Shown piece after piece: positions 9,674 to 19,094 of a stretch of DNA of 64,000 nucleotides. Made by a program: the position numbers and the translations under genes. This DNA comes from Gracilaria gracilis (lineage: Eukaryota > Rhodophyta > Florideophyceae > Gracilariales > Gracilariaceae). Under the pieces are notes generated by a model that saw only the letters and a program-made list of their open reading frames with translations, was not told where the DNA came from and did no database searches. The stretch spans positions 124,001 to 188,000 of the forward strand of contig JARGSG010000251.1 of assembly GCA_030374805.1 (NCBI GenBank). The letters run 5' to 3'. Within the stretch, counting starts at the first letter, position 1. Each line of letters starts with the position of its first letter.

Positions 9674-10573
9674 ATGCCTCGCCCCATTGCTGTTCTAGCT
9701 ACTATCGCCGTTGGTACCGCTGTCCGTTTCCTTATCCCCCGCCTCCCCTTCTTCCGCAAACCCCGCAATCCCGAAGTCCACGAAGCCCCTCAATTCGAAG
9801 ACGTCACCGATGAAGAAGATGCGCATCATTCCGAACAAGAATCTTTGACCGACGTTCTGCCCCCCTCCTACCCCGCCGCTGGGCCCTCTAACGCGCGCCT
9901 TGTGCCCGTGCAACGCAAACCCGTTCTCTGCGCCGCCGATGTTCTGACTTTGCTAAACACCATTGCCCCGCGCTCAAACGAATGCCATCCCGGCTCAGCC
10001 CAATGCACCTTCTGCCTGGAGCATGTCAAGAGCGGGCAGTTTGTTCGAAAAACTCCGTGCAGACACGTCTTTCATTCAAACTGTTTGGAGCAATGGGTTC
10101 TGCACGCCACCACCAAATTGATGAACCCTGGCATGTATACCGTCGCACGTGACGGCACCGTGCGTTGTTCGGCCCGTTTTCCCTCGTGCCCCAACTGTTC
10201 TGCCATTTTGGACGTTGTCCCAAGGCCAATGTGGAGCTTTGTTCTACTTTCTGCCGTCACTTTATCACTATCTCTTTGTGGCAGTCGCCACGCAGCTGAG
10301 ATGTATCGCTCAGGAATGGTTGTACGAGATGACATTCTACGTCAGCTGTACGTACGAATTCCCGTCGAAGAACGAGGCTTCGCCTCTGATTTCGTTGAAA
10401 CAATTGATGAAGATGAAAGCTCTATCTCATCGCGTGAGGATGCGCTGCATCAGAGTGGTATGATGCCTCTTGTTTGCACCCCCGCAAGGACCCGGGCTGA
10501 GCAACGTGGCTTTGGTAGAACCGATACCCATCTTGCTTTTGCCTCTCAAATATCTGGAGGCTATGAGCACTAA
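9674..10573 (+). CDS. Membrane-anchored RING-H2 protein, copy 1
   Basis: A 299-residue protein with a hydrophobic N-terminus (residues 1-27, ending LIPRLPFF), an acidic low-complexity linker and a RING-H2 domain: C111, C114, C129, H131, H134, C137, C172, C175. The 34-residue insert before the last Cys pair is long for this family. A second hydrophobic segment follows at 187-203, then an acidic C-terminal tail. RING-H2 domains bind E2 enzymes, so this is a likely membrane-bound E3 ubiquitin ligase. The substrate is unknown. It is clearly paralogous to the gene at 60047-61072: same order, identical RING spacing, and shared CLEQWV and CPNC...LDVVPR motifs. ATG at 9674 is well placed and no intron is needed. 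Confidence 0.85.
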   Translation: MPRPIAVLATIAVGTAVRFLIPRLPFFRKPRNPEVHEAPQFEDVTDEEDAHHSEQESLTDVLPPSYPAAGPSNARLVPVQRKPVLCAADVLTLLNTIAPRSNECHPGSAQCTFCLEHVKSGQFVRKTPCRHVFHSNCLEQWVLHATTKLMNPGMYTVARDGTVRCSARFPSCPNCSAILDVVPRPMWSFVLLSAVTLSLSLCGSRHAAEMYRSGMVVRDDILRQLYVRIPVEERGFASDFVETIDEDESSISSREDALHQSGMMPLVCTPARTRAEQRGFGRTDTHLAFASQISGGYEH

Positions 10574-11540
10574 GCCTCGCCCAGCTCGCCCAGCTTTGGA
10601 TAACTTACAGTCTGGTTTTCGCTGGTAACGCCGCTAAGCCAACCACCCCTCTGCTTCCCCCCTCCATCATCATCCCCCAAACTGGGGATTGTGTGATTGT
10701 ATTCCTACTTTCTCCGTTTCACTCTTTTACTCTTGACTTTGATGCTGAATGAAGGCCCGATTTGAAAATTACTTAAACTACGGTACCTTCGTATCTCTTC
10801 GAATAATGTAAATGGCATTTGTTCATATATGCGTGAGGTGGTTGTTCTTGTTGGTATAATAATCGATACGATATGTCCCTGTAGAAGTTGAATCCTATAG
10901 AATAATCTTGTTTTGGTTCGCTTATGAGCAACTGCACCAAGTTGCCTGTGGTAGCAGCAACAGATGGTCGGGAAGTAAACCAGAAGTGCAAAGGTAGATA
11001 TGGGGTTTCCGAAACCCAATTCTGACAACATCAGGATACGTTTTCAAGAGTATGTGCATGATGGATACACCCCGTGCATTCACTTCTTGTAGATTTTTGT
11101 ATATTCTCCCAGTTCCGTAACTGAGAAGCGGAACACTTTGCACTGTGCAAAGTGTTCCGCTGTGCAAATTGCACAGGTCCATTGGTGAAGCGTCGTGATA
11201 TCTGCCATTCTTGAGCACAGTTCTCCGCTGAGCTGCGAAAGATCTACTTCGTGCAGAATCTGCACTGCAGATGATGAATAAAGAAAGCGTTGCCCAAGTC
11301 GTACAGGGTTGGTTTTCCCTGTACAAAGCAGCCCTTTTCTGGCCACGGGCGTCTCAGAAACATATTGGAGCTGGTCTCCATCACAGATATCTTTAAATGA
11401 GTACATCTCCGTAACATGTTCACGCCCAGTGCGAAATGCACAAGGGTATTTTACTTCAAGTTGAAAACCATATACAGCCACAAGTTAAATCGAAAGCCTG
11501 TCCTCGTCGAAACTACCAACCAGAGTCACCATAATTTTCT
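10574..11540. other. Intergenic with hairpins
   Basis: This lies between the convergent 3' ends of the RING gene and the SprT-like gene. It holds a perfect 35-base palindrome (11127-11161), a second one directly attached (11160-11176) and a GTACAGGG/CCCTGTAC stem-loop near 11311-11334. Minus-strand ORFs here have no recognisable domain and I do not call them. Confidence 0.6.
11127..11161. repeat. Perfect palindrome, 17-bp arms, 1-base centre
   Basis: AGCGGAACACTTTGCAC at 11127-11143 and its exact reverse complement at 11145-11161 are separated only by T at 11144. A chance perfect match of 17 bases is very unlikely in 64 kb. A smaller one of the same design (CTGTGCAA, A, TTGCACAG) overlaps its end at 11160-11176. 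Confidence 0.9.
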
Positions 11541-13007
11541 CTAAGGAGCAACGCTCAACTGCAAACTACTCTTACAAACGCCACATACCTTTTTCGAGGT
11601 GTCAATGCTCTTGGAATGCCTCCCGTATACCTTTCCGCATTTGACACATGTGTAGTTATATTTGTAATGGATCTCATAGTCATGACATCTGGTAATCTTT
11701 AAGTTATTATCCCAGTTTCTGAAGCGCTCTCCCCAGGCTTTGAATACCTCTCCGTGTGGAGGTTTTGGGGTATTGTCAATAATCCACGCAGCAGCATGAC
11801 ACAGTTCATGTGCGAGTGTCTTGTAGAGTCGCCCCGGTTCATCAATAACTTTGGTGCTGAGTACAACAACCGCTTTTCGTTCGCCAGTTAAAGAGTGTTT
11901 CTTCATTCTTGTCTGACCGGCAGTTTTCTTCAGCCTACTGTTCCATTCCAAAGTAACTTTCGGGACATTCCCGGAAGTAAACGAGCCATTGAACATTACT
12001 CTGTCAAACATTCGCATTAGTTTCCGAGCAGATTCGTCTCGAGTTTTGAAGAAAGGTCCAGGCTGCAGCCACTCGCGGCTGTTTTTAAGGCCTTGATTGT
12101 CCACTCCCTGGTCTAAGCTTATGGTTGTTCTCCGAGGGGTCGTCTTTCTCGGAAGAACAACGTTTCTGTGGGGAATCTGGGGGTCAATAGGGTCTGCATG
12201 TGCATATGCTTGTGTGCCAACAAGAGTATGCTGCTGACCGTTGAACGTTCTCGAGATTGGGTCGATTGATTTAGCTGTTGGGACAAACAGGTTACTTTGA
12301 ACCGCAGAAAACGGGTTTGGACGCGTTTGTTGCTGTTGATTGCCCCGAGTCATAGGCAACTGGTTTCTTCGAGGAGGTGGTGATAGCAATCCAGTAGAGC
12401 AATACGTCGGGGTAATGCGAGAGGAAAAGATATTTGGTGCGGAGCCAGTAGCAAATCGAGTTTTTTCTGGTCGTTGGAGTTGCGAACTGCGGGTCGATGC
12501 AATAGACAACGATGTCATCTGTACCTGTTTCATGCTATGAGGATCGCTTCGTGCTTGGTCGCTAGCCCGCTGCGACTCCTTCTGTACTGCCTCACGAGGT
12601 TCATTTTGCTCCGAACCGATCGCAGTTTGAACCCTTTTAGATTTCCGTTTCGGGCTGGATCGACATTTGCCACTCTGCACATCCATATCTTTCAAGGTAT
12701 CGCAAAGCAGGTCAATCCGGTCCGAGCTAGACGATGCTTGACTCGAATCAGATGAAATCCAATGAGTACTGGAGCCGTCCGAATCAGAGTAAGTGTCCGT
12801 GTCTCCAGAAGAACTCGGTGAGGGTATGGTAGATACCTCCGGGAGCGTACCAGCCTTCCAAGCAGAGTGACAAGCTTCGACGATGTGTGCAGCTCGTGGC
12901 GCAACCAACCAGCCACGTCTTTCCGCAAGTTGGAGAATTTGTTCACGTCGCCGTTGCCGCGCAGGAGAAAGAGGCGGAGTGGCGGTGAAAGCCGGTGAAG
13001 TACTCAT
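11541..13007 (-). CDS. SprT-like zinc metalloprotease (GCNA/Spartan type)
   Basis: A 488-residue protein. The first 310 residues are serine-rich, acidic and basic by turns, and look disordered. The C-terminal 170 residues are a SprT-like domain: a run beginning RKLMRMFDRVMFNGSF, the zinc and catalytic motif HELCHAAAWIID (H400, E401, H404, with H418 as likely third ligand), and a C-terminal zinc ribbon with CVKC at 454-457 and CGVC at 475-478. This build (disordered acidic N-terminus plus SprT plus zinc ribbon) matches GCNA/ACRC and yeast Wss-like proteases, which degrade DNA-protein crosslinks in the nucleus. ATG at 13007 opens the frame. It is in the same DNA-maintenance class as XPC and MCM5 further along, without evident linkage. 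Confidence 0.85.
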   Translation of the reverse strand: MSTSPAFTATPPLSPARQRRREQILQLAERRGWLVAPRAAHIVEACHSAWKAGTLPEVSTIPSPSSSGDTDTYSDSDGSSTHWISSDSSQASSSSDRIDLLCDTLKDMDVQSGKCRSSPKRKSKRVQTAIGSEQNEPREAVQKESQRASDQARSDPHSMKQVQMTSLSIASTRSSQLQRPEKTRFATGSAPNIFSSRITPTYCSTGLLSPPPRRNQLPMTRGNQQQQTRPNPFSAVQSNLFVPTAKSIDPISRTFNGQQHTLVGTQAYAHADPIDPQIPHRNVVLPRKTTPRRTTISLDQGVDNQGLKNSREWLQPGPFFKTRDESARKLMRMFDRVMFNGSFTSGNVPKVTLEWNSRLKKTAGQTRMKKHSLTGERKAVVVLSTKVIDEPGRLYKTLAHELCHAAAWIIDNTPKPPHGEVFKAWGERFRNWDNNLKITRCHDYEIHYKYNYTCVKCGKVYGRHSKSIDTSKKVCGVCKSSLQLSVAP

Positions 13008-13945
13008 TCTGTGATGAGCGGGCAGTGACTATCGATGAGGTAAGATACACGCACTGCGCGCAGCACCTGCCCGGTGATGAATGTTTTTGGGGGCAGGACA
13101 GTTTGGGCAGGGCGTGTGAGAATGGTGGCGCAAAAAGAGGAACAATGCCAAAGTGGGGCGATGCACATGGTGAGCGGCCGCCTTCTTGGGAGGTGTCCGC
13201 CTTATCTCAGCAGCGCAGCTGAAACGGTCTCAAAATGTGCGGAGCGGTCGCCACGGCGCGTTGAAGCGCCGTGAAACGTGGCAGCGTGTTTCCATTGCAT
13301 TGGTGGAAAGCCTTACGTGTTTGGTCGCCACGCGCATTCTTCCCACTCTCATGTATCGATCACATTTCCATTCTAACGGCCATACAGCATGGAACGGATA
13401 GATAAATATGCTAACTACGGTAAGTTAGACTGTAGAGATAGAGCTCCAAGTTGGAGCTACAGTACTAGCTCTTGTGTGAACACTGGCTCTTGCGTGAACT
13501 TCATGAAGTTGAAAACGTTAACACTCTTACCCACAATGATCTTGATCAAGCCAAAAATGAGACTCCCATTCTTCGCGAGCCAAGTACAACTACCCCTGAT
13601 GACGTGAATGGGCTGTCAGGGCGACGCTGTCTCTGCTTTGAAATGGCATCAGGACCATAATTCTCAACTAGTTCCCGGGCAACAGCACACATAATATGTT
13701 ATGACCTTACTTTCTTTCCCACAACCAAGCAAATGCTTCTGTAACCTGAAACCTGCTTGTCTCGTGGGTGTTTGTAAACCCACGAGACTTCAAACGGTCT
13801 GGGACAGGTGCCGATGTGAAGCCGGATGGTGGTGACCTACTATCACGCCCGTTTGTTGCTAAATTAGTTCTCCTTTAGTAAGCTTACATCTATTTCTAGA
13901 ATGCCCGTTCCTCGATGTCCAGGCACCCCTACTACAGTGAGCGCC

Positions 13946-14235
13946 CACAGGCGGCACAGCGTCAGCATCAAATGCAGGCCATATTACCTGTCAGCTACTC
14001 TCCCGTTTGGCGGGAAGATTACGCCTCTCCAAAGCTGGCCATAATCATGTAGTATTCTATCTTTTCTATCTGTAGTGCAGTGACTCCAGGCATGCCCACA
14101 GACTCTTGCTGAACAAATCATTAGCGGGTGCTCTGTATATGACGGTTACGATGCTCCGTGCTCCACACACTGAAAGGTATTACTCCTTTCGTGTGCGACG
14201 TATGTTGCAAGAAACGCTCTGTACCAGGTTCTAAT
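13946..14235 (-). repeat. Solo LTR fossil related to the 5' LTR at 2390-2924
   Basis: Bases 13946-14235 align with about 2458-2790 in the same orientation. Shared words include CACAGGCGG, GGCACAGCG, ATTACCTGTCAG, TTGGCGGGAA and ACGTATGTTGCA, with the same order and similar spacing. No gag or pol follows, so it is a solo or truncated LTR of the same family, clearly older than the copy at the left edge. Confidence 0.82.
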
Positions 14236-14825
14236 TAAGCTAGAGTGCACTCATAAAGAGAGAGAAATATTTCTTGAATAATATCGAAACAATGGGAGTC
14301 GGTCCACTCATCAGATTCTGAGTTACCCGTACCGTCGTTGCAGAGATACCATTGAAAATCCGAAACAACTATGTCAACAAGCTATGGCCAAGAAAAAGAC
14401 TTTATGCTACCGCCCAGCAAAGTTCTCCGTGCCAAATCTCGTTGACCAGTGATCCCTTTTCAACAATTAGCCACCGCCCTTGAAGCTTGACCTTCATATT
14501 TCCTTTCTTAGCATGTCTAAACTAGAAAAGACTAACAAAGAAGTGAGAGCGAACAACTTTACTTTGAAGGCGGATATGAACCTTCAATTTCTAGGTTGAA
14601 GTACTGTACAACTACGTCTACAGAAAGTTTTCTCTCATTAAGAAAGCTAACAACCTATTTAATATCCGGGAGTTCTCTAATCAAAACGCATCGCTCCTTT
14701 TAGGGGAGGAGCTCTTCTCGACAGGAAGCACTTTCTCAAGGGGCATTGCAGAACTGAATGTTCTACGTTATTCATGACATTTGTACCACGCTCACACGTT
14801 AGAAGGTTTTGGTTTACACACGTTG

Positions 14826-15706
14826 CTAGTGGGCGGAGGTTCGGATGTTCTTCTTCCTCTTTATTGTGGACAACAGTACCTTATTCCGATACTGTAGTAG
14901 AGCTTCAGAAGAAGCTCTCTCTCTCTTTAGAAAGGCCAAGAACTTCTGAGGGTCGTATCTAATAAGAGATATAATCGACGTTTTCGCATCTCGCGGTGTT
15001 CCAGCCATGAGCGCCCTCCTCTAGCGGTTGTCCAAAGCACAACGAAACACAACGTGTTCAGGGTATCGCTTTGCGTGCGTAGCACAATCGCAACGCATTG
15101 TCCGCTTGTTCATATAGGACGATACAGGATGCAATTGAGTTACGTGTCCGGGGTAGAATTGTGCTAAAGTAACCTCAGCGTTCCGATAGGCTTCTTCAGA
15201 CCCAAGAAACACTGGACACTGGGGAAGAAGACGCTTACTATTCGCACGTGTTGACAAAATTGCCTTAACGTCTAGCATGTCACTGGGGATATATTGCTGT
15301 TCACTCCTCCTTATGGCAAGACCTGGTTTTGCAAGGGCGTCAACGTTTTCGTTTTCGGGTACGCCGCAATGGCTTGGGACCAATGAAACGAAGACACGAG
15401 CACGTGAGGCCAATTTCATGACAATCACTGCGAGAGCTTGTGCTTGTGCAGATTGCCTTCGAAGGTTAAAGGGCTACCTTGCAACATACACACAATGGCT
15501 TGAGAGTCCGTAAAAATCCGTACAACGCCTTCGACATTAGAAGCCAAAGCTTCTATTGCAGCTATCATTGCTTTGATTTCCGCCGTATAGGAGCACACTC
15601 CAAGACCTGCGGGAACAACAACACCTTCAGACGTTTTGACCTTGTTGACATACACCTGATATGCTCCGGCTCGGACGTTGCTCTGTAAAAACTGCGCTAA
15701 CAGCAC
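14826..15706 (-). mobile_element. LINE (non-LTR retrotransposon) relic: RNase H and C-terminal end
   Basis: Minus-strand reading frames encode an RNase H domain with the hallmarks YTAEIKAMIAAIEAL, IFTDSQAI and VPSHCGVPENENVDALAK. A cysteine-containing tail follows (QFYPGHVTQL, RCDCATHAKRYPEHVVFRC), typical of the end of LINE ORF2 in the I/R1-like, RNase H-bearing clades. The frame changes near 15428 and an in-frame stop lies at 15021-15023, after which LINE-like sequence continues in the same frame to about 14826. No reverse transcriptase is found upstream, so the copy is 5'-truncated, the usual fate of LINEs. Confidence 0.8.
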
Positions 15707-16869
15707 GTCAGCTTTTCGTGCTGCCTAATTTAGATGGTCGCTATCTCATTGTCTTTCCATTCTGTTTCAAATCCCCGATAAAGCTGGAGACGGAGGCCAG
15801 TCAAATGAGGTTAAAGCGGAGCGACTTATCTGGTATAGTTGTTCAGAGACGATTACAAACAATTGGTTACGTCTTGACGGGCAATATATCCGAGTGTGCA
15901 GGAATTGTACGATGATACTAGACAAATAGACGAAGAACATATGGCTGTGACTGGCCCAGTCGCCATGCTGGTCTTTGCTCCCCATGTGCGCTGCCGTGAT
16001 CTACTAACAGCGATTTATGACCATCCTCCGGTAGTAATAGAGATAATGTATATGACATAATATATCCCTCCTCTCGAAACGTTACGTAGTAACGTCACTG
16101 GGCGCGACACATCGAGGTAGGCACTTTCCAGAAAGCTGCGACCTAATAGTGCATTAACTTAATGCTATTGCTAATACATTAGCAATTGTGGGTACGTTCA
16201 AGTAATACACGGGATTCATCATTGGGAAAGAACGGATCCCCTCTTCTCCGGTTCCAGACTGGAACTTCCAGTGTCCCTTTCTGCTTCTCCTCCACCGAAA
16301 CTTTCATATGCTTGAGTCACGGGAGTTGCTTTCTATCTGCTTGTCTATCTAGCTATATATGCACGTTCTTCTCACTCTGGGATCCGCCCAGAGTAGCGTG
16401 GCAAAGCCCAGTGTGACCAAATCATACATCTTGTGAACATTCCTGACGCTGGAAGGTCATCTAATGCGGGATATTATCAAACCGAAATACTTAAACCCCC
16501 AACTGGGGAACAAGTATGTAAATCAAATCTTCGGGTTTCTTGCGACGCAAGTTCGATTGGGAATTCGGTGTAACTGACGTCGCTGATGGGGTGTTTTTCC
16601 ATTCAAAGCATTCCAACAATCTCCTCGTGGAATGAGAAATGCTGCAACCTTGATGGTTGTATATCGACTTGGACTATTCTCGCTTCCCAAGAAATGCCGA
16701 TGTTTCCCGAATAGCACACACACATCGAAACACTATAAAAGAGAAGGGCGGAAGTCTTAACAGCTCGAACACTATTCGACAGCCCGTCAAGGACAGCATA
16801 TTTCCTTTACCTAACACATTCCCCATAAAATCCTCCGTTCGCTTCCAATTCTCATCTACATCCTTTCCA

Positions 16870-18531
16870 ATGACATTTTGGAAAACACCGTTTAAGTTCT
16901 TGTTCTCCTTCATTTGGAAAGAATCGTTGGAGAACTGGGAGAATCCCCCAAAGTCGGGATCACCGGACGATGAACAAACCTATTCACGCAACCCTCTTTG
17001 GAAAGCCGAAGTGGAAGTATTCGTGTTGAACTTGTGGGAAAAGCTGCTTATTTGCGAGGGAATCGGCGATCCTGATGACTTAGCACACCTTTTTAGGCCG
17101 CAAAATTGTATTGCAGAAGAAGATATGAACGCAGTAAAAGTGGCTCAAGAAGTCCTGAAACAAAAGGGGACCGCTGCTATCCAGAAGATTCGAGATTTCC
17201 GCAAGGCGCGAGATAGAGATGTCCAAAACCTCATTGGCGAGCAAAAGAAAACTATTGATTCACTTACGAAACAGCTCCGAGTTCTGTCGAGGAAGGTTGG
17301 CGACGCAGAGGAGGCTGTAGACCTTATCATGACGGAAAAACAAGATCTGAAATACACATACGGAATGTATGCGAAGCAGAACGGAATGCTGAAGAACCTC
17401 TTGGGCGAAAAGAGGGTGGAGAATGAGACCTTAGAACTAAAATTCACCGCTTTGACCAAGCTATCAGAGCGATGGGAACTTAGGGCAGGAAAGATGCAGG
17501 AAGCCAAAACGATGGCGCAAGTGCGAGCTCTACGTGCAGAACGCAAAGCTGAGCTAGCCGAAGTTAGGGCAAAACATGCTTCCTCCGAGAAAAAAATGAT
17601 GGATATGCGCCTAAAGGAGGCTGAGTCCTCGTCCAAGACCATTTCACAGCACGTTGAAGATTTGAGACAAAAGCAAGCGGAATTCTTCAGAACTCTTGCT
17701 CACAATTCGGGGGCGTTGGGTGTGCGATTTGGTGGAAACAAAATAAACAACTTCATGCGGAAGAGCTCAAAGGTGTTGTGTCGTCTGTGGACGTTCCTAG
17801 GTCGTGGAAACCATGACGATATCCCAGCCGAACATGAACAAGCTGAGGAGTATGGTGGAGCTGATGCAATGGACACCGTCACTCAAGGGCCTTGTACATC
17901 TGCAATTGGTGACCGATTCAAAAAAGTTCGAGGCTCCCTTGAAGTCAATGGCAGCCGTGATGTCCTAGTTGAGGACGAAGCGAAAGCCGTAGCCCAGAGA
18001 TGGACGTCGAGTAAAGCATGGAAACTTCAGGACCTTGACGAGAATCCAGGGCATCAAGCAATCGGTGCGAGTGGAGGACAACAAACTGTAAACCCCGATT
18101 CCAAGAAGGGAGAAAGAGTACGTGAAACGGGTGATGGTGAAAGTTGTAGCAGTGGGGATTCCGGTGATAGAATCGCCCAAACTGTGAGAACTACGGGCTT
18201 TATACGCATCCTCTCAATGAGTTCTTTCTCTGGACAGTCCAACAATCCATCTTCTGAATTAGTCCGTACACAGGAGCTTGTGTCCAAGACTTTAGAGGCT
18301 CTCAAGCAGAACTTTGAGGCGCTTCGAGAAATCATCGAAGTGAAGCAAAGCGAGATTGAGAGGTTGCAGGGAGAGCTCTACGTAGCGTCAAACCAATCAA
18401 ATGCATTTGAACGATGTTTGAGCAAGGAAAGACACAAACTACGAGAACTGAAGTTCAACAGGCCTTCACAGCAGGCAGATGATACTCCGGTGAGAGAAAC
18501 CTCAGCGTTCTGGAGCGACCGCCCTCGTTAG
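16870..18531 (+). CDS. Coiled-coil protein of unknown function
   Basis: A 553-residue protein with no domain I recognise. The start is taken at ATG 16870 (MTFWKTPFKF); the frame is open upstream without a better ATG. Residues 1-100 hold a hydrophobic/aromatic start and a Trp-rich segment. About 120-290 is strongly charged with heptad-like leucines (for example SLTKQLRVLSRKVGDAEEAVD), a long coiled coil. The middle is polar and glycine/serine-rich. A second coiled coil of about 80 residues closes the protein. This layout suits a scaffold, tether or cytoskeletal linker. It is flanked upstream by element debris and downstream by the MFS transporter gene on the other strand. Confidence 0.65.
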   Translation: MTFWKTPFKFLFSFIWKESLENWENPPKSGSPDDEQTYSRNPLWKAEVEVFVLNLWEKLLICEGIGDPDDLAHLFRPQNCIAEEDMNAVKVAQEVLKQKGTAAIQKIRDFRKARDRDVQNLIGEQKKTIDSLTKQLRVLSRKVGDAEEAVDLIMTEKQDLKYTYGMYAKQNGMLKNLLGEKRVENETLELKFTALTKLSERWELRAGKMQEAKTMAQVRALRAERKAELAEVRAKHASSEKKMMDMRLKEAESSSKTISQHVEDLRQKQAEFFRTLAHNSGALGVRFGGNKINNFMRKSSKVLCRLWTFLGRGNHDDIPAEHEQAEEYGGADAMDTVTQGPCTSAIGDRFKKVRGSLEVNGSRDVLVEDEAKAVAQRWTSSKAWKLQDLDENPGHQAIGASGGQQTVNPDSKKGERVRETGDGESCSSGDSGDRIAQTVRTTGFIRILSMSSFSGQSNNPSSELVRTQELVSKTLEALKQNFEALREIIEVKQSEIERLQGELYVASNQSNAFERCLSKERHKLRELKFNRPSQQADDTPVRETSAFWSDRPR

Positions 18532-19094
18532 CTGGATTGTTTGTCTTTGACAACAATGGTATCGGGATATCAGCTATATGCCCTTCGTAACTCGAACTTC
18601 CGTCTCGTTACCCTCGAGTGCGCCACCACTGTTGTTGAGTTGAGAAGTGAAATAACTGCCGTTACGTTCATTTTCACACTTTTTGGTTTGTGAAAAACAG
18701 GCGGTACTGTACCGCGGAAAGAAAAAGCTTCATTGTCCGTCAAACTCATACAATTCTGAAGAAGTGGAAGGCAGAATTCGAAACAAAGAAACCTTTTCTA
18801 GTTCCGTCTCCGCGGCTTGAATGAGAATGATGTTGTCTATCGTAGGGCAGCTCTCGCAAAATGCCAAAACCCTCCTGGACGAGGGCTTTGTGATCTCTCT
18901 AACGGATTTCCCTTCTGTCTGTGCCCGGAACTATGGATGAAGTATTACGAATCTCCGCTCCCTTGGCAACAACTGCTCACAGCGAATGACGAACTTTAGG
19001 ATGTTCCAACCCTTTTCCCCCAAGAACTCAAATACATCTTCCTCGAGCTAGAGACACTGACTTGATTGCTTGACAGCCAGGACCGGTGGAACCT
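18532..19094. other. Intergenic, convergent 3' flanks
   Basis: About 560 bases between the stops of the coiled-coil gene and the MFS transporter gene. A 60-codon plus ORF (18817-18999) has no recognisable content. No gene seen. Confidence 0.6.

Larger units (their letters stand above)
13008..16869. other. Relic-rich intergenic region
   Basis: About 3.9 kb without a host gene. It contains a GTCTCGTGGGT/ACCCACGAGAC stem-loop with an 8-base loop (13759-13788), a diverged solo LTR (13946-14235), LINE remains (14826-15706) and several short hairpins around 16090-16190 and 16375-16395. Bases 16400-16869 are probably the promoter and 5' UTR of the coiled-coil gene. The rest is unassigned AT-richer sequence. 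Confidence 0.65.
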
